Shown piece by piece: positions 1 to 11,239 of a stretch of DNA of 56,852 bases. The notes below the pieces were generated by a model. The model ran no database searches, was not told the origin of the DNA, and saw only the letters and a program-made list of their open reading frames with translations. Location of the stretch: positions 1-56,852 of the forward strand of contig JAPEVC010000224.1 in the NCBI GenBank assembly GCA_027946555.1, in the 5' to 3' direction. Positions within the stretch are counted from its first letter, which is position 1. The number at the start of each line of letters is the position of its first letter. This stretch comes from Gnomoniopsis sp. IMI 355080 (lineage: Eukaryota > Ascomycota > Sordariomycetes > Diaporthales > Gnomoniaceae). Made by a program: the position numbers and the translations under genes.

Positions 1-1277
1 CCCTGCCCACCAGCCCGCCTGTGGCATGTTCCCTCCACGCCGGGAACGTTTGCTGGGCTAAACCCTCAAAGCAACCTGGAAGCAATCAAATCAATCAGAC
101 ATGTCATCCGTCTAGTGGCTCTTTTTGTCTTTCTTGTTTTTTATTTTCTCCGTTGCCATCTCATCCGAAGATTTCCTGTCAGTCATTCGGCCCATTTAGC
201 CATCGCGCCGTCATCATCCAATCCCATTCCATCGTATCCCTTCCTTGGCCACATGCACACTCACAGCCACCCCCGACTTTGCTTCTCTTCCTTTGCGCTC
301 GTCCGAACAAGCCCATCGTCGTATGTCCTGATCGACAGGTCAACAACACAGACACTCTTTTACATAATATCACCCTCTCACCGGTAGTGCGAAGTGCTTG
401 AGAAGCGACGACAAAGGAACAAAGCTGACGACGACGACGACGCTACCTGCGACACTTATTACTTACCATCTGCTTCAGCTACGGCTGCTACAACACAAAC
501 ACAACTTCCCCGACCCACGATCCACATTTCACACTTGTCGGATAAGCGATCTGATCTGCGTGCATCCGTGCGAACTTGCATCGTAACCTTGGAAGGCTTA
601 AACCGCTTTTTTGCTAGATCTCCCACTAGTCTACCAAGCAACTTTTCCACCACTTGGCACCTTGGTGGAATCCGTCATCGTTTGGACTCTTCGCAAACCT
701 TTGGCAGCGCTTCCGTCTCCGCCGTTTTCCCTTCCTTTACGAGTCGAGTTCAACAGTGCTGCTCTCCCCCCACAGGTTCCAGACAGACCTGTGGATACCT
801 TCGCACCTCGTTTCTACGCTCTCGGGTCCGAGTACCACCTCCTGCCACTGTGGAGAGAAGCGAGTGCATTACTCTGCCCCAGCTTGTGCGACAACAGGTG
901 GACAACGTCCAAGTTCTCTTTCAAACAAGTCCGAGCGACGCCCTAGTACGGATACCGCTTCGCTCATCGCCGCCGCGCACGCATATACACCATCCGACTT
1001 GTCTCTACTTACCTGTTGCTGTCATCACAAACTACAATCTTGTCGAATCATCATTCACCACCATACTCATCGTCTTCTCCCTCCAAAGATATCGATCTCG
1101 ACATTGCCGACTGAACCGAGCTGCAAATCAACACTTGTCTATCCCTGAGCTCGACCTCTCTCCGTATTGCAACACCGCCTCGCCACCGAGCGAGCCACAG
1201 CCTTATTGAATTCTACACGACTTACGATACCCGACCCACTCACGAGTCCATAATAATATCTAGTAACAAACTCCAAG
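1..1277. other. Upstream region and probable 5' leader of the CFEM-like gene
   Basis: The stretch is pyrimidine-rich (many CT and CAAC runs), as expected of a fungal promoter and leader. A 271-codon open frame at 394-1209 has low-complexity composition rich in Ser, Thr and Arg and resembles no family I know, so I do not call it a gene. I see no RNA gene or repeat here. Confidence 0.5.
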
Positions 1278-2193
1278 ATGGGTACGCTGCCGTGCTTCTG
1301 TCTTCCCTATTGCTTGATCATATAGTCCCGTCACCCCTTTCCTCCGGTGACGCCGTCATCAATCCCATCCTCGAGCTTCGTGCTCGAGGGAGAAGCTCGT
1401 CTGCTAACCCTTGTTTTCCCTCTACCCAGCGGAAACGACCATCGTACCCTTTTCCACCCTCCCGGCTTGCGCATCGTCTTGCGGTCCCCTTTACGATGTC
1501 AACGGTAAATGCGTGCCTCCAGCCACCGCGACAGCTTCCGTCCAAGTCTACGAAGACTGCTTCTGCTCCGACACCCGCTTGACCGCCTTCTCCACAACCA
1601 CCGCCGGCCCCTGCGACGCAGCATGTGCTGCCACCCCCGATGGCTACAATAGTATTACAGCTTGGTATCAGAGCATGTGCTCGAGTGTGCAGGCCTTGGA
1701 TCTTGCTTCAACTACTTCAACCGCTGCGGACGGGTCTACGAGCACTGGAGTGACAAGTAGTTCAAGTAGTAGTGGTGGCGGCGGCTGGTAAATAATCCCA
1801 ACCCCCTCCCCCTTTTTGTTCCCCCAAAAAGGCTCTGGCCTTGCATCTCCAATATGGAAACCGACTAACCTTTTTGCTCTCCATTACAGGATCTCCACAC
1901 ACTACCAATGGGTCGTCTTCATCGTCATCATGGTTGTGGGTATCGCAGGGATCTGGATCGGCGCTGCCATTTGGAGGCGTCACTACTTGCGCAAGAAGGA
2001 GGGTCAGTACGCACTTGGCAAGAACCTCGCACGCCACACAGGCTCCGGTCAGAATCCCTACGGCGGCGCCATGGGGAGGGACACGCCCACGCGTTCGGGC
2101 TCGGTGCAAGCAGGACGTCCGGGTATGTTTATGTCTGCGGATGCAAATGGATATGGCGAGAAGCCGAAGAGGAAGTTTTTTGGGCGGTCATGA
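1278..2193 (+). CDS. CFEM-like eight-cysteine single-pass membrane protein
   Basis: Three exons: 1278-1281, 1430-1787 and 1890-2193, giving 221 residues. Both introns have GT-AG ends and clear branch sites (CTAAC near 1404 and 1864). Exon 1 is only ATG plus one base. The N-terminal half has eight cysteines (15, 19, 29, 45, 47, 63, 67, 85) spaced much like a CFEM domain: PxC, Cx3C, then CxC, then Cx3C. A Ser/Thr/Gly-rich linker follows (about 91-120), then one membrane helix (about 128-149), a basic stop-transfer stretch (RRHYLRKK) and a basic cytoplasmic tail. No classical signal peptide is visible, so the single helix probably acts as the anchor. Related proteins are common in Sordariomycetes as uncharacterised integral membrane proteins. 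A role in surface sensing or haem/iron handling is only a family-level guess. Confidence 0.8.
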
Positions 2194-3933
2194 GAAACGA
2201 CCTCGGAGCTTAATGCGAGTAGGATCGTGAAAGAGACATAACGAGTTTGTTGGCGATGTTGGCGCCAACGCTGCATAAGCCGACCGGGTACTCGACTGGA
2301 AGCGGCCGGCTGGGCACTTTTATTTGATGAAGAGACGACGATGAGCGGGATCAAAAGGAAGGGGGGAAACATGGGAATGTACGGCGTTGATTGCTCTTAT
2401 TTGAAATTCGCCCACAGAGCACAAGGCGTCTTGGGAGCTGGCTAGGGACATTCGGAATATCCACCACCCCTGGATTCGATTCAGAGTGGTATGGCATCGT
2501 CATCGTCTTGGCTGGATGATTGCGACTTTGCCTATAGTAGACATACTTGATTCAACTACTGTGAGCATGGGTTTGCGTATGTATTTTGGGACATACGCCC
2601 ACCAACAAGCAGTAACTAATAACAAATATTTGGCTGTTTCAAGCTGCTTCATGGGTATCTTGATGATGGGATGGCAGTCTTGCAGAGGGTATTCCAACTG
2701 GGTTGTGTGCTTTGGTGGTGCCTTTATGGTGCTCCTCCAAACCTGCAATGTGACCTTGAAGGTGACATGCACCACGGAAAGAGTCGCTGAACACACGAAC
2801 AACGGCGGCTGGACTCGACGGGGGATATGGCTGTCACTGGTCCAGGTCATACTTTAGAGAAGCTCACTACTCCATAGAAGCTGAACTGATGCTTTGTCGG
2901 AACTGTGTGGCGAGAAGACAATACGTTGCCTGCTGCTGTACGTACAACAAACCTGGTAGGGCTGGATGCACCAAAACACCTATCGTATTTGTGAGGTTTC
3001 TTCCTCTCCTTCTCCATTTCAGCTATGGAACAGGCCAATCGCCTACTTAGAGTTTTCATGTCTGCAGAATTATTTAGCCGCAACTAGTTCAAGACTCGTC
3101 TGTAGGCTGGACCAAAATGACAATCATTTCTCTGTCACTATGGTCACAGCTCTAAGGTTTTAGCAATCCATCCCTTCAGAAACTATATACCTACCTAGGT
3201 ACCTATCTAGTAGGTCATATAGGCAAATTGGACGCTGACACTAATACCGTTGCTTCTTATTCATGGACGTTTTGGTGATATGTTGATCCCCTGGTAAATT
3301 ACGTGCTTAATAACATTTTCTCGGCGCGAGCTCTCATATATTTTCTCCAGCTGTTCAATCAAGCGCCTAACTTCTGCCCCACAGTTGGACAAGTTACAAC
3401 AGCACACAGAACAACTTCACCCCATCACAAGTGACGGTACCAATATGGAGGTCCCCAGAAATCACTCTAGCAGAATGGGAGGCACATGAACAGCAGATAA
3501 GGAACCGGACGAAATCGTCGCTGAGATGGCCAAGGGCGAAAAAAGATATGCACCTACGCCCACAATCTTTTCTTCCTGTAAGGGTTCATTCATCACACAT
3601 CCATCTACTTTCCCACCTCTCAGGACTCCTCCTTTCCGTAAGAAAAATGAAACATGTACAATCAATGGATGCCAGATACCTACATAGGGTAGGTACCTAG
3701 GAAGGACATGATATATTGTATGTCATGATTTTGCCTTACCAAAGATTCATACACCCCAGATTTTCATCGTATAATAATTACCGGACATCATATATGGAAT
3801 ATCCCCGCTGTACAATGATGAGCGAGCCGCTCTGTGTTGTACACTTATCAAAGTGATCATCTTCCACGCATCTCTTCAAGAGCAAATCATAGCTCAACAA
3901 CACTCGAGAGCCTTCGCGGCCTTCCCAGGAGCC
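2194..3933. other. Intergenic region between two convergent genes
   Basis: No convincing gene. Small open frames at 2486-2857 and 2500-2850 lie opposite each other, lack family motifs and have no splice partners. The stretch contains two TACCTAGGTA-type palindromes, near 3191-3215 and 3676-3701. Confidence 0.5.
3191..3215. repeat. TACCTAGGTA palindrome cluster
   Basis: A run of the palindrome TACCTAGGTA overlapping GGTACC and followed by a related CTAGTAGGT. A second copy lies at 3676-3701. It is one of about a dozen similar elements scattered through the non-coding parts of this window. Confidence 0.6.
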
Positions 3934-6117
3934 TTAGTGAGCTCCATTCGTTGCACCGCTTCCGACTCCTTTGCCTTCGGATGTCTGATCATTTTGGCCC
4001 GTCATCTCCCATCCACGCCCACGATATCTCGCGGGCCAGATGCCACACCTCCCCGGAGCGAGAATCCCCTTCGGATCCAGACAATCCTTCAACTTCTCAT
4101 TGAACTTCATCAACGCCCCATCTCCCCAACTGTACGTCCCAGCAACCTGATCCATGAGAGCCAAATGCGTCCGATACTCACCGTATCCTAGCTTCGCCGC
4201 ATCGTCCACCATAGCCCTCAAGCACTTCAACGCTGCAGATCGTCTCTCTGGACTGCCGCGATCAAACACAATCTCCACAATCAAGTGCATCTCCCTTAAG
4301 CCCACAATAAACGCAGGAAACAAATCAATCCCAAACTCCTCATGCCGCTTCCGCGCGAGGTCATACAACGCCAGCGCATCCTTCCCCCGGATCGGGCTCA
4401 CCGGCGAAAAGGCAATGTGCGACCCATTCGGCACCCAATTGACCCAGCCCAGCTCCTGAATGTCCGGCACACCAGCCGCGACGCGGTCACGCACCCAAAA
4501 GTACTCGTCGGGCGGCAGCGTCGATGGGTCGAGGCGCTTGCATCCGGGGACCTTGCGGAACGCGGCGTCGACAATGTCGAGTTTGTACTTGCGTATTTCT
4601 GCAGGGCCGTAGGACATGCCGTAGTAGATCCAAGTGCAGTCGCCTACGGGTGTCTTGGCGGCGGCGGCGTGGATCACGGAGGGCGGGATGGGCGTGGGCT
4701 CGGTGTGGTAGTGGGAACGTGGGTTGCCGAGGTTTGCGATGGTCTGGGTGATATGGCGGAGTTGTGCTACGTTTTCGAGGATCATGGAAATCCGGAGCGG
4801 GCGGATGATCTCGATCTATAGTGGATCAAAACCTCTGTGTCGTCCTGCTTTGCTACTAGGATGTACTTAGGTACTTACAAGCTGCGCCAAGTCTTCTTCC
4901 TTGGGGAAGGTATACATCTAGTAGATATTTAGCATGTTGCGCTGATATTGTGGAATATCTGGTACTCACAAAGCTCTCATAACCTCCCGGATTAGGCATG
5001 AGTGTCATACCCATCTTGGTGACAATGCCGTAGTTTGACTGGGAGAAAATGCCACTACTTCTTGTTAACACAAAATCGACAATGCCCGTCTGAGAAGGAG
5101 GAACTTACTCGGATGATGGCCCGAAACCATACGGAAATGCCTGCCAGGTATTGTTGCCCGGAAGTGCCCCCATGCCAGTCCTAAAAACCTCACCTGTGGG
5201 AAGTACGACCTCCATACCCGAGTGACACGCCCAGTGATCACCATATGGCGTGTACCCAACGCCGCGGTCGACCGTATTGCCTATGACAGAGCCACCACCT
5301 AGATCAGGCGTGTCCACCCAAAGGTGCTTATACCCTTTGGACTGAATCGCATCATAGAGTGCATAGAACGACACCCCCGGCTCCACGAGACAGGTAAATT
5401 CATCTGGATTAATTTCCAGGATCTTATTCATCCGCCGGCCAAGGTCTACCGTGACAGAGCCACGCACACGGGGAGCAGCTCCACCGTAGCCCACTGGAAG
5501 ATAGAGAGAGAGATTCGTCAGTCACAACGTGCCCACCAGCAAACCCTGACGGGAGGACTAATCGCACGTACAATTGCGGCCCATAGAAATGGGGAAGATG
5601 GGGATTATGTACTCATTCGCCCAGCGAACCACGGCCTGGACCTCCTCAGTACTGCCCGGGTAGACAATGGCCGAGGCGACGAATTCCTCCTCATCGAGCA
5701 CGGTCATCATATCGTGCGTGTTTGGGTCTACTCGCCATTAGCACACCGCGTCATTCTACGCTGGTATGGCGATTGGTAACTGACGTTCCATATACCTGCT
5801 TATAGTCAGAATCTTGAGACATTTTCCCCAATCTAGAGAGTGACTTACCAGCCGTCTCTTAATGCTTTGTCGTTTATTTCCACGTTATCAGCGCCTATCT
5901 CCTGACGCAATGCATCCAATGCCTGAAAGAAGGTATCTTTTTCCACTCCCTGTGGGATGACTGGGAGCCGTTGCCTCTCATTCTGTGGCTTGGTCCGCTG
6001 CCCAAAAGTCTGCTTCTTCGCGGCCCTGGCTGTATCGAGGAGAGACTGCGGAATACCAGAGTATTTGTGTGCTAGCGTAGGGACATCAGTCCTCGCTTCC
6101 TCTTGAAAAGATGCCAT
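3934..6117 (-). CDS. Vanillyl-alcohol-oxidase-type FAD oxidase
   Basis: Seven exons on the minus strand: 6117-5849, 5795-5785, 5730-5572, 5493-5109, 5054-4970, 4917-4879 and 4815-3934, giving 609 residues. Phases agree at all six introns. Exon 2 is only 11 bases. The protein follows the VAO/PCMH flavoprotein fold: an FAD-binding half with GYGGAAPR and PDLGGGS, then a substrate cap. By hand alignment to Penicillium vanillyl-alcohol oxidase, Tyr149, Asp210, His449 and Tyr530-Arg531 match the phenolate-binding and catalytic Tyr108, Asp170, the covalent-flavin His422 and Tyr503-Arg504. The His61 position, which assists flavin attachment, appears to be Met102. Family members oxidise para-alkyl or para-alkoxymethyl phenols using O2 and release H2O2. 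The protein carries N- and C-terminal extensions compared with the usual 560 residues. Vanillyl-alcohol oxidase, 4-ethylphenol oxidase and eugenol oxidase cannot be told apart from sequence alone. Confidence 0.9.
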
Positions 6118-6753
6118 GGTATCGGTGAATCTTTGTTTTTCTTTGCTCCTTTTCACTGTTTCTCAGTATTGACGGAAAAGCCAAAAAGCCTGAAGAAGAC
6201 AAATTTGTAGTTTCTAAGCCTTTTAGCAGACGGTCTTCACGGTCTTTGGAGAAGCACCGACCCCGCCACGATCTTCGGTACTTAAGGGGTCAACTATATT
6301 ACGCTTCCCCAAATTGTAACATAGGCATATGGTTTTTAAAAGTATCAAGTCTCGGCTTGCATGAATTAGAAGAAGATCAAGACTTTATACACGGCATTGT
6401 GTGTGGCCACGTTATCGATCTTTGGCTATTGACCGTTTTGGTGTGCTAGTCGGCAAGTAGTTTGTACCTGTCCTCTGGGCCAACAAGGCTCATCTCTTTC
6501 CCAAGACTGGACACGGCCGCTCATTGGTCAAAGGTGTGGTCATGACCAGGGAGCCCAAGTGACCAGAGCTCGCAGATAGGCAAGCACCTTCTTGGCAGTA
6601 ATCCCCCCCTTCCCCTTAGCCTGGCTAGTCCTCCACCGGAACCGCAAGCTTCGCAAGCTCGTTATAGTTCTGACCGTTGTAAAAGCCCATCACCTCCTCG
6701 AAATTGTCGTGCGTGATGTTCTTGATCACTCTCTGTGCTGTCCAGTCGTGGCA
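6118..6753. other. Upstream region of the VAO-type gene
   Basis: The first ~130 bases above the VAO start should be its promoter and leader. An alternative in-frame start 13 codons upstream (6156) exists but adds a basic stretch with no support. No other gene was seen in the 636 bases. Confidence 0.4.
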
Positions 6754-7400
6754 TCAGTGTACATCAGCGTATCGGCAGGACGACAACTCGAACCACCAGC
6801 ACTGCGGCCGCGCGCCTCTACACGACGAGGAGGCTGCTGTTGCGAAGTATAAGCTGGTAAAGAATACCGTCAGCAAATCTGAGTAGTTTAAGCACAGCTC
6901 GTCTGCTGCGGGGGGCATGATGATCAAGCAATGTTAGGGCTAGACATGAACTCCAGGAAACTTACACCACAGACTGGAGCATGCCGCGGTGTCTGAGCCG
7001 GCGGTGTTGGCATCGAGGCAGCTGCAGTAGCCACTCGTGCACGTTTGAGAGGGCGCGCCTGAGCCAACGGGGCAGGAGTTGGTGTTGCTCCATGCTGTGA
7101 GGCTGGCGCGGACTTCGGCGGAATCGTACAACGTAACCCAGCTGAAGGAAAGTTTCAGTTAATTGAGATGTTTTCCTTTCAATCAGAAGTGAAAGAAGAG
7201 TAAGGCACCAACCAGAAGGGCATGGTTGCGAAGCAGCAGTAGTCAGCCACGACACCAGTGCACTGCATCTGGTCGCCGTAGTTGTTGCACTCCTGGTTGT
7301 TGAGCATGAGGATGTCGTTGACATCGTCGGCGCAGACCAAGTTGGGGACCAGGATGGCAGTGAGGAGGAAAGAGAGCATGGTGAAGATTGAATCAATCAT
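6754..7400 (-). CDS. Small cysteine-rich secreted protein
   Basis: Exon 1 is 7400-7213 and exon 2 is 7141-6966. Exon 3, 6905-6754, follows if a third splice is made. The start gives a hydrophobic signal peptide (about residues 1-24, ending near VCA). The mature part has ten cysteines over exons 1-2, including a CC pair and a CSC-like cluster. The first intron uses a weak donor (GTTGGT) but joins the frame exactly. The second has a strong GTAAGT donor at 6965 and a CTAAC branch site before the acceptor at 6906. If it is retained, the frame stops at 6940 after eight more residues (CKFPGVHV). Exon 3 would add about 50 residues with four more cysteines. I recognise no family. Size, secretion and cysteine content fit an effector-like or cell-surface protein, which is inference. 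The 3' end is the uncertain part. Confidence 0.55.
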
Positions 7401-8149
7401 CTTGGCTGTGAGAGTGGACGATATGTACTTGTGTGGGATGGGATACTTGGGGAACTGATTTGTTTGCTGGAGAGAGGATGTCGAAGTGTGCAGTTTGCAA
7501 AGTGGGAGATATCCGTCCACTGGTCCAAGTTTGCAGAGAAGGGGGAAAATAAAAAGTGCGAAAGAGTTTGTGCGTTCAGATATTAAACCTGGAAACTTTG
7601 CATCTTCCAGAAGGCATGCAGCTGTTTGGTATTTCACCTTTTCACTTACTCAGTTCTTCACTTAGTCCTGCACTAGGTTCCTGCAAGTGACTCCATTTTT
7701 GACTTACCTTTTCACCCATTCTTCACATGGTTCTTTCATTGTATTTTCGCAAGGCAGCAAATGTCATCCGTTGCATACCTGTAAATGAGAAATCATCGCG
7801 GGATTCCAGCCGAAACAAATGCACCAGTGCTATATAACATCCGGCAAACAGAGTAACCTTCTTGAGGTGCAGCATGACAGGTGAAAAACTATAGATGCCT
7901 GCCTGACCACTTGAAGCCGATCTCTTTGATGAAAGGAAGGCTTCAAAACATGGTGGTGAATCGAGGCTGCCACTTGCACCCAGGGACTAGTTCCTTACAT
8001 TTCCTAGACCGCAGTCATTCATTGCACATTGTTGCTATATTTATGCCAATGGTGAACAATGAGGCCGCAATAATTTCTATAATACGGAACAGCTCACAAA
8101 TAAGTACTATGCTTCGGATAGTACTCCTATTCCTAAGCTATGAATTGGG
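7401..8149. other. Intergenic region
   Basis: The part next to 7400 is the promoter side of the small secreted protein gene. Further right the DNA is less GC-rich. A 197-codon frame that begins at 7881 shows no family similarity until it enters the kinase remnant near 8200, so its first part is probably chance. Confidence 0.4.
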
Positions 8150-8806
8150 ATTGAAGGGACCGAAGGTAGAACGCCGCAGACAGCCAGTCTCGAGATCAAA
8201 CGCCTTCCCCCAGATCATCGTGGGAGACTTTGGCAATGCTGGGATCAAGGAAAATGATACCGCCGCCGTCCCGTGCAACATCGTCGACTACGGCAGCCTC
8301 GCTTCCGACCTCAAAGGCTGGGAGGACGTCTACACGCTCAGACGGATCCTGCGCTGGCCATGCGCGGCGCACAAGTTCCTTTTTGCCGCGGACGGCGATG
8401 ATCACTGGAGATCGCGGCCCGACAAGACGATTCTGGCGGCGGCCAACGCGCAGTGCCATTGCGCCGCCGTCTAAGAGCGACGGGTTGATCGGGCTGCTAC
8501 AGAACTTCGAGTGGCCAGGCATGGTGGATGGAGGGGATATCGTTTGGATCCTGGAGAAGGATATACAGGTTCAATGAGCGCTGGATCGTGGAGACATTGC
8601 TGCCCATGGCGCAGTATCAGGATACGGAGGGGGGCGGGCGACCGGAAGGGTGCTTTGGTGGGCTGAGTGTGGCGTGGATGAAACCGCCCACTCCTGGGGT
8701 ATTTGCGTATGATCCGCTCTGTGCAAAAGAGGCGGGTGATGTAGCGACTAGGGCGAGGGCAACATCTGCAGCGGCGGAGATGAGTGAGGTTTACGTGTGG
8801 TGGTGA
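8150..8806 (+). pseudogene. Frameshifted protein-kinase remnant
   Basis: Three adjoining segments in three frames read as one kinase C-terminal lobe. Frame one (to about 8473) has the DFG motif at 8226-8234 in the context IIVGDFGNAG, then ASDLKGWEDVYTL, typical of activation segment and helix F, and ends at a stop. Frame two (about 8470-8577) continues with SDGLIGLLQNFEWPGM and stops. Frame three (about 8565-8806) continues with NERWIVETLLPMAQ and a Trp/Pro-rich tail. No splice signals explain the changes of frame, so two indels are the simpler reading. The N-lobe, glycine loop, catalytic loop and any start codon are not found upstream. It looks like a decayed copy of a lineage-expanded fungal kinase-like family. 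An expressed gene with unusual introns is possible but less likely. Confidence 0.6.
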
Positions 8807-9634
8807 TAAGGAGGCACAAGGCCACTCAGCCTCGTGTGCGCTGTATGTTGCTCTGGGCCGAGCATTGCGGTCAAGAGATTCTTGTGTAGATCTCAGGCGC
8901 TGATGTTTCTTTAGATTATGGCTAATTTGATGGTACAGTTTCCGCTTAGTCGGTGACAGGTGGAGTGTATAAGGATATAAATCTATGATTGGGATGAGTT
9001 CTTGCGATGAAGTTACCTTCTATGTTCTTAATAATAAGGTTGAGTTGAATGTCGTTGGATATTGTGGCGCAACCATGAATCAGCCCACATGTCAGTCTAG
9101 CGTGAGCCCCCTTTTTTCCAGGGGTGTGTGTCCCTGTAATTCCAAGGCCGTGGGCGGGACAGCAGATATCGGACGACAAGCACGACTTATGCTGCTGTTC
9201 AGGCAAAGAGATGAACTTATCTGACTTACTCAGGTAGGTAAACAAGACACCTCTTGGTTTGTCGATCGATCCAGAAAATCCACCACGACGGCTCGCTGTT
9301 GAGATGGAAGATACCTTGGTACTTCTTCAGCGCTAAAGTGACCCCACGTTTTTTGTTCGGCCCCTGCCGAGCCTGAAGATCTTAGACAAGGTTGCGCTCG
9401 GTTTCAGCAGCCGCATGAACTCTCTTGGACTTCTTTCTATTTCCGACTACTGATGTCAATTGTTTCTCGCAACCTTTCTTCCACCACTTCGTCTTTAACT
9501 TCCCTCTGTCTTTGCGCTCCTCGCGCCCTTCAGTTCGCGCAATCCTTATCAACATTGCTCCTAGCAGCCACTCCCTCTCAGCATCTCTGTCTTGTATTCT
9601 TTTCAGCCGAGCAGCCCGCTCTCAACCATCCATC
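8807..9634. other. Intergenic region and ERV2 leader
   Basis: No gene seen. The last ~200 bases before 9635 are CT-rich, as in fungal leaders. A partial AGGTAGGTA element lies near 9233. Confidence 0.4.
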
Positions 9635-10318
9635 ATGGCACGGCGGCAACACCTGACGCTGATGCTCATGGCCGGCGTTGCCATCTTCTTTACCCTAACA
9701 TACTTCATGTCCACGGGCTCCTCACGAAACGACCCTTATTCGGCCTCCGCATACGACTACAAGACGCCATCAGGCTCAACACCCATGGGCGCAGTGGACT
9801 TTGGTGGCTTGGACACCATTCTCAGCGGCGGGTCAATCGCGCCGAAGCTGGGCAACGAGACACTCAAGTACGTCAGGAGCGCGCACCACTCCCCCCATCT
9901 CTTCTTTCTCCCCGCTTCTGGTCAAGCCAAGAAAATACTAACAATTTCCAATTTCCACAGAGCGGAACTCGGCCACGCCACTTGGAAATTCCTACACACC
10001 ATGGTTGCGCGCTATCCCGAAGAACCCACCGAGGAGGACCAACTCGCTCTCAAGACCTTCATCACGCTTTTCTCACGACTCTACCCTTGCGGCGAGTGTG
10101 CCGAGCACTTCCGCCAGCTGCTAGCGAAATACCCACCGCAGGTGTCGAGCCGGAACGCTGCGGCCGGATGGCTGTGCTTTGCGCATAACATCGTCAACAA
10201 ACGGCTCAAGAAGCCCGAGTTCGACTGTACCAAGATTGGCGACTTTTACGATTGTGGGTGTGCGGATGACCCAGGCAAGGCGAAACCCAAGACTATTGAG
10301 GGCGAATTGAAGGAGTAG
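9635..10318 (+). CDS. ERV2: ER FAD-linked sulfhydryl oxidase, Erv2 type
   Basis: Two exons, 9635-9867 and 9961-10318, give 196 residues, the same length as yeast Erv2. The intron has a perfect TACTAAC branch site at 9937. Residues 8-27 form an N-terminal signal anchor, placing the domain in the ER lumen. The catalytic CxxC is CGEC at 121-124 next to the flavin. Cys150 and Cys167 match the structural disulfide, and CGC at 176-178 matches the C-terminal shuttle pair that distinguishes Erv2 from mitochondrial Erv1. These cysteines fall at the same numbers as in yeast Erv2. The Erv/ALR helices are visible as HATWKFLHTMVARYP and HNIVNKRLKK. The enzyme passes electrons from protein thiols (for example PDI) to O2, making disulfides. 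The longer upstream open frame from 9425 has leader-like composition, so I start at the ATG just before the anchor. Confidence 0.95.
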   Translation: MARRQHLTLMLMAGVAIFFTLTYFMSTGSSRNDPYSASAYDYKTPSGSTPMGAVDFGGLDTILSGGSIAPKLGNETLKYVRSAHHSPHLFFLPASGQAKKILTISNFHRAELGHATWKFLHTMVARYPEEPTEEDQLALKTFITLFSRLYPCGECAEHFRQLLAKYPPQVSSRNAAAGWLCFAHNIVNKRLKKPEFDCTKIGDFYDCGCADDPGKAKPKTIEGELKE

Positions 10319-11239
10319 AGAGTGGCAGAAGGTATTGGATTAGATAGAGGAGGTACTGGATCATCAGGCACGCAAGTCGAAGGCTTGGACGCCGGCTGTT
10401 TTGGTGTTGTACGACCATGCACGTGGTGACGGTGGTATTTTGCTTTTCCAGGGAGTTGGATATTACGGGCGGTGCATGTTCTGGGTAGAGTTTTGGTTCA
10501 TAACTAAGTTTGTAGGCGTTTTCCTGAATGTCTATCAAGCTTGCATTGGCTCAAAGTACAAACGAACTTGGAGGCTTCGAGTTCGAAGGCCTCCTGACTG
10601 CAGCTTCGTTGTTCTTGACGTTTCCCATCCTCTCATGGACTCCTTCTGTGTCTGCCAATTTCGGCATATACTGTTGCGAACAATGTTGCGCAAGTCGATG
10701 CCAGAAGTGTAATGTTCAGCTGCTCTTGGTCATGTTATAGGTATTTCTTCTCACGGAAGCTTGGGGGGGGGGGCGGTTTGGGCGGATCGCAAATCGTGCT
10801 CACGAAGGTAAGAGTGGTGAAAACACATAGCTACTTTAGGTACCAGAACATGCAAGATTAAGAAGAAATCGAATTCAGTGCTGTAAGATACTTGTCTAAT
10901 AAACGAATGTGTTCGGGGAAGTGTGAACACTTTACCTGGCCAATTCGTTCCTTCTATCATGTGAGAATACCCCCCAGGTTGGGGACATGGGGGGGGACAC
11001 TGACAAGGATGTATGGTCCTTGCCTGCCGGGACCCAATGACGGCAACGCGTCGGAGCTGCCTGCAGGTGAGCTCACTCGCATGCAGCAACCACAGCTTCG
11101 ATTCCAAACGTCAACCAATATCTACTCTACAGCCCTCCACGAACAACAACACTCACTGCCTCGACCCGACTGCAAACGACTCTTCCTACGAATCGATTCG
11201 GACGAAGAACCCCATCTTTCCCAAGTACCCAACACAACC
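10319..11239. other. Intergenic region, ERV2 to PRE3
   Basis: It holds the ERV2 3' region and the PRE3 promoter. There is a G10-type homopolymer tract at about 10765 and another G-run near 10991. No gene seen. Confidence 0.4.

Noticed and set aside
394..1209. 271-codon open frame upstream of the CFEM-like gene
   Set aside because: Composition is low-complexity leader-like (Ser, Thr, Arg), it overlaps other frames of similar length, and no family motif is present.
2486..2857. 123-codon frame with a minus-strand partner of similar size
   Set aside because: Both strands are open over the same bases without motifs, splice partners or codon pattern of a gene.
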